From positions 43,247-107,246 of the forward strand of contig NZ_JABGCB010000017.1 of assembly GCF_013149295.1 (NCBI RefSeq): a stretch of DNA of 64,000 bases. The letters are read 5' to 3'. Origin of the DNA: Novosphingobium sp. SG751A. Lineage in GTDB: Bacteria; Pseudomonadota; Alphaproteobacteria; Sphingomonadales; Sphingomonadaceae. The position numbers and the translations under genes were made by a program. Of this stretch, positions 1 through 8,265 are shown one piece after another (the first letter of the stretch is position 1; each line of letters begins with the position of its first letter). Under the pieces are notes generated by a model. It had not been told where the DNA came from. It was given only the letters and a program-made list of their open reading frames with translations, and made no database searches.

Positions 1-231
1 TTTCCATGCGAAATAAACGGTCAGCGCCATCACCGGAACGATGATGATCAGCATCAGCAGCGTGGCGGTGACCACCAGGCTGGCTTCCTGTTTGGCGATG
101 TCGCCCGCGGGGTTCAGCACCACCGGGCTACAGGCGGAGAGCGAGGCGAGGCTGACAAGGCTGCCGAGCCGGCTCGCATGACGAAGGAGGGTGGGTTGCG
201 TGCTCATGGCGCCCGCGCGTAGGAGGCTCAT
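1..231 (-). CDS. cyoA: Ubiquinol oxidase subunit II (CyoA), N-terminal part
   Basis: This is the 5' end of a leftward gene that runs off the window edge. The readable product begins at ATG 231 or, more likely, ATG 207 (MSTQPTLLRH). A lipoprotein signal with lipobox LSAC is followed by SPVVLNPAGDIA and a hydrophobic segment, which is the usual start of CyoA, the quinol-oxidising subunit II of the cytochrome bo3 terminal oxidase in the inner membrane. The two candidate ATGs are in frame and neither has a convincing ribosome site. The MFS gene starting at 437 is divergent. The remaining cyoBCD genes would lie to the left, outside the window. Confidence 0.85.
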   Translation of the reverse strand, partial: MSLLRAGAMSTQPTLLRHASRLGSLVSLASLSACSPVVLNPAGDIAKQEASLVVTATLLMLIIIVPVMALTVYFAWK

Positions 232-246
232 GCTGCAACCGCGATA

Positions 247-259
247 GGACATATTGTCC
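247..259. promoter_or_regulatory. 13-bp palindrome between cyoA and the MFS gene
   Basis: The sequence ggacatattgtcc is a perfect inverted repeat (5-bp arms, 3-bp centre) in the intergenic region shared by cyoA and the divergent MFS gene, 16 bp upstream of the first possible cyoA start. It could be a regulator site, but its small size makes chance possible. Confidence 0.25.
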
Positions 260-436
260 CATCAATTTGATTGCCATCATGGATCTTTTGATGCAGTCTC
301 ACATCAGGCCCGCCAAAAGGCCCTGAAATCTGCGGTTTTCCGCGCGTTTTGGAACCTTGTGGACGGACCATAATTAAAGAGAAAAGCCGGGTTGTTCCCA
401 TGGGAAAACACCGGCCCGATTTTGGGGATGCTGAAC

Positions 437-1789
437 ATGACCACCTCCGTTTCCAACGGGGTGGCCGCAGGGGTCGTTTCGGGCCATGCTGGCCATTCCG
501 ATCACGTTTCTCCCGGTGAGATCGCCATTGGCGTGATCATCGGTCGAACTTCGGAATTCTTTGACTTTTTCGTCTATGCCATCGCCTCGGTGCTGGTATT
601 TCCTAGCTTCTTTTTTCCTTTCACCGATGCCTACACCGGCACGCTCTATTCCTTCGCGATCTTTCCGCTGGCCTTTGTCGCGCGGCCCTTGGGCACCTTT
701 GTGTTCATGACCATCGACCGGCTCTATGGCCGCACGGCCAAGCTGGCTATCGCGCTGTTTTTGCTGGGCGGATCGACGGCGGCGATTTCCTTCCTTCCGG
801 GCTATGCCACGCTGGGCAAAACGGCCATTGCGCTGCTCGCCCTGTTCCGGCTGGGTCAGGGTTTCGCGCTGGGCGGCAGCTGGGATGGTCTGGCTTCGCT
901 GCTGGCGCTCAATGCGCCGCGTGATCGCCGGGGCTGGTTTGCGATGGTGCCGCAATTGGGCGCGCCGCTGGGGCTGATCGTGGCATCGTCCATGTTCGCC
1001 TTCTTCGTCTCGTCGCTGCCCACCGAGGATTTCCTGAGCTGGGGCTGGCGTTTCCCGTTCTTCGTTGCCTTTGCCATTAACGTGGTGGCGCTTTTTGCCC
1101 GCCTGCGTCTGGTGGAATCGCCCGAATTCGTACGCTTGTTCGAAAGCCGCGATCTGCAGCCGGAAAAGGCCATCGTCACCATCCGTCAGGAAGGCCGCAC
1201 AATCCTGATCGGCGCTCTGGCGCCTCTGGCCAGCTTTGCGCTCTTCCACATGGTCACGGTGTTCCCGCTGTCCTGGGTGATGCTCAACACGCCCGAACGC
1301 CCGGCCTCGTTCCTGATTATCGAAACGGGCGCGGCCATGATCGGCGTGCTGGCGATCATCGTGTCGGGCTATATGGCGGACCGTTTCGGGCGCCGCGCGG
1401 TGCTGGGCGCTTCGGCGGCTGCAATTGCGGCTTTCTCCGGCTTTGCCCCGCAATTGCTGGGTCAGGGCACCGGGGGCGAGGTCGCCTTCATGACCATCGG
1501 TTTTGCCATTCTGGGCATCTCCTTTGGTCAGTCCTCGGGCGCTGTGGCTTCCAGCTTCTCGACCCAGCATCGTTATACGGGTTCTGCGCTGACCAGCGAT
1601 ATCGCATGGCTGGTGGGGGCCGCCTTTGCGCCGCTGATCGCGCTGAAGCTGGCCACGACCTATGGGCTGATCTCGTCGGGGGCCTATCTGCTCTCTGGCG
1701 CGGCGGCCACGCTGATCGCGCTGTGGGCCAATCGCGAACTGGCGGGCAATCGCAACAATGCGATGAGTCCGATGTCGCTGGCCGTCTGA
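437..1789 (+). CDS. MFS transporter, metabolite:H+ symporter type
   Basis: A 450-residue inner-membrane permease with about twelve hydrophobic segments. The opening GRTSEFFDFFVYA segment is typical of the metabolite:H+ symporter (MHS) branch of the major facilitator superfamily, and the cytoplasmic loop motif DRLYGR and its repeat DRFGRR follow. Substrates of this branch are organic acids and betaines; the one used here cannot be told. The start is set at ATG 437, preceded at good spacing by GGGGA; a TTG at 392 and an ATG at 428 are in frame but less likely. It is divergent from cyoA and lies 49 bp upstream of the two-component pair, so co-transcription with it is possible unless the hairpin at 1829-1855 terminates. 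Confidence 0.85.
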   Translation: MTTSVSNGVAAGVVSGHAGHSDHVSPGEIAIGVIIGRTSEFFDFFVYAIASVLVFPSFFFPFTDAYTGTLYSFAIFPLAFVARPLGTFVFMTIDRLYGRTAKLAIALFLLGGSTAAISFLPGYATLGKTAIALLALFRLGQGFALGGSWDGLASLLALNAPRDRRGWFAMVPQLGAPLGLIVASSMFAFFVSSLPTEDFLSWGWRFPFFVAFAINVVALFARLRLVESPEFVRLFESRDLQPEKAIVTIRQEGRTILIGALAPLASFALFHMVTVFPLSWVMLNTPERPASFLIIETGAAMIGVLAIIVSGYMADRFGRRAVLGASAAAIAAFSGFAPQLLGQGTGGEVAFMTIGFAILGISFGQSSGAVASSFSTQHRYTGSALTSDIAWLVGAAFAPLIALKLATTYGLISSGAYLLSGAAATLIALWANRELAGNRNNAMSPMSLAV

Positions 1790-1828
1790 ACGGGTACACC
1801 ATTGCCCGCAGGTCATAGATCTGCAAAG

Positions 1829-1855
1829 GAAAGGGGGCGTGAAAAGCCCCCTTTC
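1829..1855 (+). promoter_or_regulatory. Hairpin enclosing the RBS and GTG start of the sensor kinase
   Basis: The arm AAAGGGGGC (1830-1838) pairs perfectly with GCCCCCTTT (1846-1854), and the stem extends by one more G-C pair. The loop GTGAAAA contains the proposed GTG start codon of the kinase, and the left arm is its purine-rich ribosome site. It is followed by CTCTTG. It may be an intrinsic terminator for the MFS gene, or a translation-controlling hairpin. Confidence 0.6.
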
Positions 1856-3467
1856 TCTTGACCTGAAGGCCGTGACAGAGCCGGACCGGCCCGCCATTGC
1901 GGATCGCGATGCGAGGCGCGCGCATCCCTACTGGCCCTATCTGGCCTCGCTTGGGCTGGTGGGCGGCTTTTCTCTCATCGGCATTCTGCTCAATCCATGG
2001 CTGGGCGAGGGCTATGCCTCGCTGGTTTTTGTGGTGGGCGTGTCGATGGTGGGCGCGCTCTATGGGCTGATGCCTTCGCTGCTTTGCGCGCTGCTGTCCT
2101 CGCTGCTTTTCGACTTCTTTGTATCCGAGCCGGTGTTCGAACTGGCGATCAGCCGCACCACTGACCTTGCCCCGCCGGTGGTCTTTGCGCTTTGTGCGGT
2201 GATTTCGGGCCTGCTCTCAGGCCGCCTGCGCGATGAGGCCACCCGCGCCAACCGCTCCAACCAGCAATTGGCCAGTCTGCTCTCCCTCTCGCGCCAGTTG
2301 CAGAGCGCGAGCAGCGATGAGGCAGTGCATGACATCCTGTGCGAAAGCCTGCTGGCGGGGGCGGACGGCGGGATCGGCCTTTATCGGATGACCGAAGGGC
2401 GTGCTGTGCCGGTGGGTCGGAGCGCGGATGGGCCCGAATGGATCACGCTGGCCCAGGCCGCGATGCTGTGGGAACCGGAATGGCTGGAGGATGAACATCT
2501 GATCGGCTGCCGCCTGCTGGCGGGCGAACATTGTGTGGGGGCGTTGGTGGCGGACCGCACCACGGCGCGGGCGCGGGGCATCGGCCTGATGCTGGCGCAG
2601 GGGCGGATGGCGGCGCTGGCGCTCGAACGGATCGACCTGTCGCTGCGCCTGTCCGAGGCCCATGCCCATGCCCGCACCGAAGAACTGAAATCGGCGCTGC
2701 TCTCTTCGGTCAGCCACGATCTGCGCAGCCCCTTGACCGCGATCAGCGCCTCGGCCGCCAGCCTGCTGCACTTTGGCCCGCAATTCGACCGCGAAACTTC
2801 GCGCGAATTGCTCGACGGTATCGTCAAGGAGGCGGCAAGACTCAACGATCTGACCACCAACCTGCTCCAGATGACGCGGCTGGAGGCGGGCGAGGAGGGG
2901 CTGAGCTGGTCGCTGTTGCCGGTGGGCGAGAGTTTGCGCGCGATCATGGGCCGGGTGCAGATGCATCGCCAGACCCACCCGATGACCCTGCATATGCCTG
3001 CGCAGGAATTGCTGGTGCGCACCGACGCCACGCTGTTTGATCTGGCCGTGACCAATGTGTTGCAAAACGCGATCCGCTATAGCCCGGCGGGCAGCCCGAT
3101 CACTATTGCCTGCATGTCCGATGGCTCGTGGTGCCATATTGCCATCAGTGACCAAGGCCATGGCATTCCCCCCGCCGAGCAGGAAAGGGTGTTCGACCGC
3201 TTCTATCGGCTTGCGCGCGATGCCCGTGTGCCGCAAGGATCGGGGCTGGGGCTGGCCATCGTGCGCGGCTTTGTTCAGGCGTCGGGCGGCAGGATTAAAC
3301 TTGAATCGCCGCTGTGCGATGGGCAGGGAACGCGCATCACCATCATCCTGCCCCTGATGGAGCAGGATCAGAGCCGGTTGGCCGATGAGGATGACGATGA
3401 AATTGGCGCCAATATGGCGGATGACGCTGTTGATCTGGCGCCGGGCGCGGCAAGCATGAAGGCATAA
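1839..3467 (+). CDS. KdpD-like sensor histidine kinase (short form)
   Basis: A 542-residue inner-membrane kinase with four predicted membrane segments (about residues 34-130, DUF4118/KdpD-type), a GAF-like region (about 145-265), a HisKA H-box with phospho-acceptor His293 (VSHDLRSPLT), and a HATPase domain with N box LQNAIRYSP, G1 DQGHGIP and G2 GSGLGLAIV. It lacks the N-terminal KdpD and Usp domains of full-length KdpD (near 900 residues), and no kdpFABC genes are present, so a role in K+ sensing is not assured. The stop is 8 bp before the response regulator. The acidic C-terminal tail (after about 500) is not part of the kinase fold. The GTG start has AAAGGGGG in front, but a GTG at about 1875 is an alternative. 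Confidence 0.88.
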   Translation: MKSPLSLDLKAVTEPDRPAIADRDARRAHPYWPYLASLGLVGGFSLIGILLNPWLGEGYASLVFVVGVSMVGALYGLMPSLLCALLSSLLFDFFVSEPVFELAISRTTDLAPPVVFALCAVISGLLSGRLRDEATRANRSNQQLASLLSLSRQLQSASSDEAVHDILCESLLAGADGGIGLYRMTEGRAVPVGRSADGPEWITLAQAAMLWEPEWLEDEHLIGCRLLAGEHCVGALVADRTTARARGIGLMLAQGRMAALALERIDLSLRLSEAHAHARTEELKSALLSSVSHDLRSPLTAISASAASLLHFGPQFDRETSRELLDGIVKEAARLNDLTTNLLQMTRLEAGEEGLSWSLLPVGESLRAIMGRVQMHRQTHPMTLHMPAQELLVRTDATLFDLAVTNVLQNAIRYSPAGSPITIACMSDGSWCHIAISDQGHGIPPAEQERVFDRFYRLARDARVPQGSGLGLAIVRGFVQASGGRIKLESPLCDGQGTRITIILPLMEQDQSRLADEDDDEIGANMADDAVDLAPGAASMKA

Positions 3468-3475
3468 GGAAGCAT

Positions 3476-4168
3476 ATGGTTAGCGGTCATATCCTGCTGG
3501 TGGATGATGAAGTGGGCATCGTGACGGCGCTGCGCCCGGCGTTGCGCGCGGTGGGCCATGAGGTGACCGTGGCCAGCGATGGCACGGCGGCTCTGGCCAG
3601 TTTCCTGCTGGCCGATCCCGATGTGGTGCTGCTCGATCTGGGCCTGCCCGATATGGACGGCAAGCAGGTGATTCGTAAGATCCGCGAGACATCCTCGACC
3701 CCGATCATCGTCATCTCCGCCCGCCATCAGGAGGCCGAGAAGATCGCTGCGCTGGACGAAGGGGCCGATGATTATGTCGACAAACCCTTTGTGCTGGGCG
3801 AATTGCTGGCGCGGGTGCGTTCGGCGCTGCGGCGGCGGCAACATCTGATCGAGGTGCCCGAGGGGCTGGATCTGGGCCATCTGAGCATTGATTTCGGCAC
3901 GCGCGAGGTGCGGCTGCGCGGTGATCTGATCAAGCTTTCGCCCAAGGAATACAATCTGCTGCGTATGCTGGCCGACAGCGCCGGGCAGGTAGTGACGCAA
4001 AAACGCCTGCTGGCCGCAGGATGGGGCCGGTCCGAGGCCGATCCGCAATATCTGCGCGTCTATATCGGCATGTTGCGGCAAAAGCTGGAGATCAATCCGT
4101 CCGATCCCCAGATGATCCTGACCGAACCGGGCGTGGGCTATCGCCTGCTGGTTCCTGCCTCTGTGTAA
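3476..4168 (+). CDS. OmpR/KdpE-family response regulator
   Basis: A 230-residue DNA-binding regulator. The receiver domain (residues 4-118) has the acidic pair Asp10-Asp11, phospho-acceptor Asp54 (LLDLGLPD) and Lys103 in DKPF. A C-terminal winged-helix Trans_reg_C domain follows (about 132-228; LSPKEYNLLRML, VGYRLL). It starts 8 bp after the kinase stop and is the obvious cognate partner of that kinase. Sequence features are closest to KdpE, but the target genes are unknown here: candidate neighbours are the MFS permease and the cyo operon. Confidence 0.9.
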   Translation: MVSGHILLVDDEVGIVTALRPALRAVGHEVTVASDGTAALASFLLADPDVVLLDLGLPDMDGKQVIRKIRETSSTPIIVISARHQEAEKIAALDEGADDYVDKPFVLGELLARVRSALRRRQHLIEVPEGLDLGHLSIDFGTREVRLRGDLIKLSPKEYNLLRMLADSAGQVVTQKRLLAAGWGRSEADPQYLRVYIGMLRQKLEINPSDPQMILTEPGVGYRLLVPASV

Positions 4169-4213
4169 AGCAGAGGCCATTGGCCAGACAAAACAGACGG
4201 CAAGGAAAGGGGC

Positions 4214-4252
4214 CGCCTTCATATCGCTTAGGGATAGGTTGAGATGAAGGCG
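4214..4252. terminator. Inverted repeat after the response regulator
   Basis: Arms CGCCTTCAT (4214-4222) and ATGAAGGCG (4244-4252) pair perfectly around a 21-nt loop. There is no T-run, so termination is only a guess. The rest of the 247-bp stretch between 4168 and 4416 shows nothing recognisable. Confidence 0.3.
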
Positions 4253-4415
4253 ACCACACAAAGTTGCGGATCGGAAAGCCAGACGAGGCCGGCATGTTTT
4301 GTTCTTCTGATACCGAGATTATCCAGCCCCAGCGCAGCTTGCACCTAAAAAAGCCATAAACGGCATCCGTTTCCGCCATTTCGGCTGCAAGCCTTGTGTT
4401 GCGGTCGCGGCAAAT

Positions 4416-4694
4416 TCAGTAGCCCGGAAAGAGCTTGCGGACCAGTTGGCCGCGCCAGGGCTTGCCATGATAGTTAAAGAAGAACCAGCCGAACAGACGC
4501 GTGAAAGCCAGCACCGGCCGGGCCAGCGGATCGCCGTTTTCCCGCATATGGACATAGAGCGCGCGGTCGGCGCGGCGCCGGTCGGCACCGGTGCCGCCGC
4601 CGTTGATGCCATAGGCATTGTCATGCCGCTTGCACCCTATGTTGCGATTGCGGATGCGGCCGTTCATGAACAGGCAGTATTGGCGGTCGGTCAT
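4416..4694 (-). CDS. Small protein with phospholipase A2-like HD motif
   Basis: A 92-residue leftward gene starting at ATG 4694 (MTDRQYCLFM). It contains CKRHDNAYG followed by R-x2-AD-x2-L, matching the His-Asp catalytic signature (C-x2-HD-x2-Y plus a downstream Asp) of the phospholipase A2 superfamily, including small prokaryotic and phage members. A hydrophobic aromatic segment (FTRLFGWFFF) lies near the C terminus. There is no obvious signal peptide. It is divergent from the alpha/beta hydrolase with overlapping start codons. Lipase activity is an inference from the motif only; the protein could equally be a non-enzymatic relative. Confidence 0.6.
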   Translation of the reverse strand: MTDRQYCLFMNGRIRNRNIGCKRHDNAYGINGGGTGADRRRADRALYVHMRENGDPLARPVLAFTRLFGWFFFNYHGKPWRGQLVRKLFPGY

Positions 4695-5817
4695 GGCCAA
4701 GGATAGACCCGCGCCCGCGCCCGCTTTCAAGCGCAAAATCTTCTATCTGCCCGGCTATGATCCGCGCGGCAGCCGCCATTACCACGCCATTCTGGCCGAG
4801 GAGGCTGCCAAGGATGGCGCGCTGAACCTGTCGCGTCGGCGTCGGGCGGGGGCCAATGTGGTCTGGACGCTGGAGCGGGGCGATGGGGCGGCATCGGGCG
4901 CGCATGAATTTCTGGTGTGGGATGACATTGTTCGCGCCACATGGGCTAAACATCCCCCCGCGCTTCTGCGGCAGGGGATAAGGACCTATTGGCATCTGTG
5001 TCGCCATCTGGACTGGCGACTGGCGCGGCGCTGGCCGAGGGCGGGGTGGGTCACGCTGTTTGCGCCCGGCGTGCTGTTTATCGCGCTGCCTATGCTGTTT
5101 TCGTTGGGCCTGTGGGGCTTGGCCGGGCGTGGGTGGCTGGCCTTTCCTGTGGCGCTGGGGCTGGGCTGGGTGCTGGCGATGGAGTTGCAGAAACGGCTGC
5201 ACAGCCTGTGGCTGCTGCGCTTTGTGATTTTCAGCACGATTGTCTCGCGGCAGGAGGCGCCGGGGCTGGAGGATCGGCTGGACCGTTTTGCCGAGCGCAT
5301 CGTGGCGGCGCTGGACGAGGATTGGGACGAGGTGCTGCTGATCGCCCATTCGGCGGGGACGATCCTGTCGATGATGGTGATGGCGCGCTTGCTGGCGCGG
5401 CGGGGCGGGGCGATGCCGGACCATTTCGCAGTGGTGACACTGGGCAGTGTGGTGCAGCTGATCGCCTGCCGAGGGGATGCGGCGTGGTTTGGCGCGGATC
5501 TGGACGCGGTGGCTGCGGGGGATTTTCGCTGGCTCGACATTGCCTCGGTCACAGATGGGGCCTGTGTGCCGCTGGTCGCGCCATGCCTTGGGCGTGCGAA
5601 GGAGGCGCCGGAGCGGCTGGTGCAGATTACCCCGCGCTGGTTCGCCTATTGCGATCCGGCCCATTATGCGCGGCGGCGGCGGGACAAGTATCAGACACAT
5701 TTCGATTATCTGCGCCGATTGGATCGTGCGTCGCCGGTGGATTATCTGGGGCTGGTGGCCTCGGCCCGGCCCATCGCCCAATCCATCGCCGCGTTTGAGG
5801 CGCAGCGCCATGCATGA
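4693..5817 (+). CDS. Alpha/beta-hydrolase-like membrane protein
   Basis: A 374-residue protein with two hydrophobic segments (about residues 119-140 and 145-163) and a nucleophile-elbow motif LIAHSAGT with Ser220. Near the N terminus FYLPGYDPRG resembles the oxyanion-loop strand of serine lipases. The start is placed at ATG 4693 (MAKDRPAPAP); an upstream in-frame extension would run through the divergent gene. The 3' end overlaps the P450 gene by 8 bp, so the two are probably translated from one message. The family appears to be a conserved uncharacterised alphaproteobacterial hydrolase; the substrate is unknown. Confidence 0.72.
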   Translation: MAKDRPAPAPAFKRKIFYLPGYDPRGSRHYHAILAEEAAKDGALNLSRRRRAGANVVWTLERGDGAASGAHEFLVWDDIVRATWAKHPPALLRQGIRTYWHLCRHLDWRLARRWPRAGWVTLFAPGVLFIALPMLFSLGLWGLAGRGWLAFPVALGLGWVLAMELQKRLHSLWLLRFVIFSTIVSRQEAPGLEDRLDRFAERIVAALDEDWDEVLLIAHSAGTILSMMVMARLLARRGGAMPDHFAVVTLGSVVQLIACRGDAAWFGADLDAVAAGDFRWLDIASVTDGACVPLVAPCLGRAKEAPERLVQITPRWFAYCDPAHYARRRRDKYQTHFDYLRRLDRASPVDYLGLVASARPIAQSIAAFEAQRHA

Positions 5818-7204
5818 ATGCCCCTTTATCCCGCCTTATCCCGCGCCTTTGGCCCAAAAGCCGGGGCTGATCCGCCGTTTCTATCTGGGATGGTGCAAAA
5901 GCTGGCTCGATATGCTCCACGGGCGGGCCTACACGATGAAGCTGGGCGTGACGCAATTGCCGGCGGGCCGGGCGTTCATGGTCAATGACATGGCGCTGGT
6001 CGAGCGTGTGCTGGGCGATGCGGCGCATTTCCCCAAGCATCGAATGGTGCATGACATGCTGGCCCCGATGATCGGCAACAGCGTGTTTGTCAGCAATGGT
6101 GAGGAATGGGCGCACCAGCGCGCGATGGTCAATCCGGCCTTTGTTCACACCAATCTGAAGCGCGCCTTTCCCCTGATGGCGGCGGCCACGCGGGATATGA
6201 TCGGGCGGATGCGGGCCTTGGTCAACAATTCGCGGGCCGATGCGGCGGGCGGGCGGGTGGTGAATGTCGATCCGCTGATGACTCATGTGACGGCCGATGT
6301 GATCTTTCGCACGATCTTTTCGGTGGAGCTGGGCGAGGCGGAGGCAGGGGCCGTCTATCGCGCCTTTGGTGAATATCAGACCGTGTCACAGCGGGCGCAT
6401 CTGCTGCGCCTGTATCGGCTGCCCGGCTTTGGGCTGGGGCGCAGGGCGCGGCGGCTGGGGCAGAGGGTGCGGGCGGTCTTTGCGCCGATTGTCGAGGCCC
6501 GTGCGGCGAAGGGGAGGGCGGCGGGCGAGCGGCGCGATATTCTCGACGCGCTGCTCGATGCGCGCCATCCGGTCAGCGGTGTTGGGTTTACGACGGGCGA
6601 GTTGGTGGACCAGTTGGCGCTGATCTTTCTGGCCGGGCATGAGACGACGGCGACCTCGCTGGGCTGGGCGCTCTATCTGCTCTCGGAATGTCCGGAGATG
6701 CAGGAACGCCTCCATGCCGAGATCGAGGCTGTGACCGGCGGAGGGCCGCTTGACTATGAGCATGTCAAGGCGCTGGACGGGGTGCGCAACCTCTATCGTG
6801 AGGCGCTGCGACTCTATCCGCCGGTGGGGTTTTTGCCGCGCACATCCGATACGCCCGTGACCATGCGCGACAAGCGAGTCGGGGCGGGCGAATTGATGCT
6901 GGTCGCGCCGTGGCTGGTTCAGCGCAATCCGGGCAACTGGGCGTGCCCCCATGCCTTTGCGCCGGATCGCTTCAACACGCCCGAGGGGGCCGAGGCGTTG
7001 AAGGAGGCGTGGATACCCTTTGGCAAGGGCGAGAGAATCTGCATCGGCGCGGGCTTTGCCCAGCAGGAGGCGGCGCTGATTCTGGCCGAGGTCATCCGGA
7101 ATTTCCGGCTGGAATTTCCCGCCGGGCGGCCAAGACCGCAGGTGGTGGCGCGGTTGACCCTGCGCCCGCGCGATGGATTTGAGCTGGTGCTGCGGGCGCG
7201 ATAA
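5810..7204 (+). CDS. Cytochrome P450 monooxygenase
   Basis: A 464-residue P450. The I-helix motif AGHETT is at 275-280, the ExxR motif EALR at 331-334, and the haem-binding loop FGKGERICIG has ligand Cys411. All canonical residues are present. There is no membrane anchor, so it is a soluble bacterial type that would need separate ferredoxin and reductase partners; none is nearby. The sequence style (long F-G region, PFGKGERICIG) resembles fatty-acid and alkane-hydroxylating bacterial P450s related to CYP4/CYP102, but the substrate is not determinable. The ATG at 5810 overlaps the hydrolase gene, implying coupled expression. The 3' end abuts the convergent PilZ gene with no gap. Confidence 0.92.
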   Translation: MHECPFIPPYPAPLAQKPGLIRRFYLGWCKSWLDMLHGRAYTMKLGVTQLPAGRAFMVNDMALVERVLGDAAHFPKHRMVHDMLAPMIGNSVFVSNGEEWAHQRAMVNPAFVHTNLKRAFPLMAAATRDMIGRMRALVNNSRADAAGGRVVNVDPLMTHVTADVIFRTIFSVELGEAEAGAVYRAFGEYQTVSQRAHLLRLYRLPGFGLGRRARRLGQRVRAVFAPIVEARAAKGRAAGERRDILDALLDARHPVSGVGFTTGELVDQLALIFLAGHETTATSLGWALYLLSECPEMQERLHAEIEAVTGGGPLDYEHVKALDGVRNLYREALRLYPPVGFLPRTSDTPVTMRDKRVGAGELMLVAPWLVQRNPGNWACPHAFAPDRFNTPEGAEALKEAWIPFGKGERICIGAGFAQQEAALILAEVIRNFRLEFPAGRPRPQVVARLTLRPRDGFELVLRAR

Positions 7205-7618
7205 TCAGATGCGGCGCAGGCGGTCGGTGCGGGTTTCATCCTGACGGGTAAGCACCGAGACCGGGCCGCGCTGGTAATAGTCGCGGGTTTCGTTTTGCTT
7301 GGCGCTGACTTCGGCGGGGGTGCGCAACAGGACAGGATCGATGGGGCGGGCAAAGGCCACGCCAAAGCGGTTGCTTTGCACCCATGCCACAATGCCCTCT
7401 ATCGCGCCGATATTGCGTAATTCCAGCACGACCTTTTCGCCGACCGTGGCGCCCAATGTGCCCTCGGCCATCAGTCCGGTGGCCGAAACATTGCGGATTT
7501 TGACGCGTTCATCCATCTGGCGGTTGGGCCAGTGGCAGATCGAGGACAGCAGCAAATTGTTGCGCGGAGCATTGCGCTGGTCAGCATAGGGATCGGTGGT
7601 GGCGTCGGGCTGAGACAT
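7205..7618 (-). CDS. PilZ-domain protein
   Basis: A 137-residue protein with a single PilZ domain: the RxxxR motif at Arg15-Arg19 and the N-x-S-x2-G motif at Asn43-Gly48 are the two c-di-GMP-contacting elements of the family. It probably works as a cytosolic c-di-GMP receptor or adaptor; the output is unknown. An AGGA ribosome site precedes ATG 7618. Its stop codon directly abuts that of the P450 gene. Confidence 0.85.
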   Translation of the reverse strand: MSQPDATTDPYADQRNAPRNNLLLSSICHWPNRQMDERVKIRNVSATGLMAEGTLGATVGEKVVLELRNIGAIEGIVAWVQSNRFGVAFARPIDPVLLRTPAEVSAKQNETRDYYQRGPVSVLTRQDETRTDRLRRI

Positions 7619-7811
7619 GACTTTGTCCTGAAGCGGAATGCGATCTGATTCTCTAAATCAGTCCGCCAAAGTTGGCCTGAACCGGGGATTAGGTTGGTTT
7701 ACCTATCGACGAGCGGGCGGGGTGGGGTTTTGTCGAAAATTTTGGCGGTTTTGCCCGGTTTCCTGCGCGTTCCCGCTTGAAAGCGGAACCCAATTATGAT
7801 TCTTGGTAATT

Positions 7812-8123
7812 ATGCGACAAAGAATGCACAGGCCGAAAATGGCGCGTGAAGCTGTGGCGCAGGGCGTGGCCCTGTGTCTGCTTCTTATCATGCTTGCCGT
7901 GGCGATCGCCGGGCCCAGCGGCTTGCTGGCGTGGAGCGAGAATCGCCAGTTGCTGGAACAGCGCCATAAGGAAATTCAGAAACTGGCGGTTGAGCGCGAC
8001 GAATTGCGCAACCGTGTCAACCTGCTCGATCCGCGTCATGCCGACCCGGATCTGGCCGGAGAATTGTTGCGCAAAAATCTTAATGTTGCGCATCCCGACG
8101 AGATCATCATGATGGTGAACTGA
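7812..8123 (+). CDS. ftsB: Septum formation initiator, FtsB/DivIC family
   Basis: About 103 residues with a short cytosolic N terminus, one transmembrane segment (about residues 17-40), then a coiled coil (about 43-72) and a small conserved tail ending in LNVAHPDEI. This is the layout of FtsB/DivIC, the divisome protein that bridges FtsL and FtsQ in the periplasm. The start could be ATG 7812, 7824 or 7839; 7839 has AGG at the best spacing. The gene precedes pdhA as it does in many sphingomonads, with a 142-bp gap. Confidence 0.8.
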   Translation: MRQRMHRPKMAREAVAQGVALCLLLIMLAVAIAGPSGLLAWSENRQLLEQRHKEIQKLAVERDELRNRVNLLDPRHADPDLAGELLRKNLNVAHPDEIIMMVN

Positions 8124-8265
8124 TCGCGCGGTGATTCCTGCCCTCTGTCAAGTGGGCCATTGGAAGTGATGCGCGGTCATTACAAAATTCGTATGTGACG
8201 GTTTGCTGGATGGAGTCTAACTCCTATAGGCAAGGCTGAACATAACGACCTTCAGGGGAAGCGTC

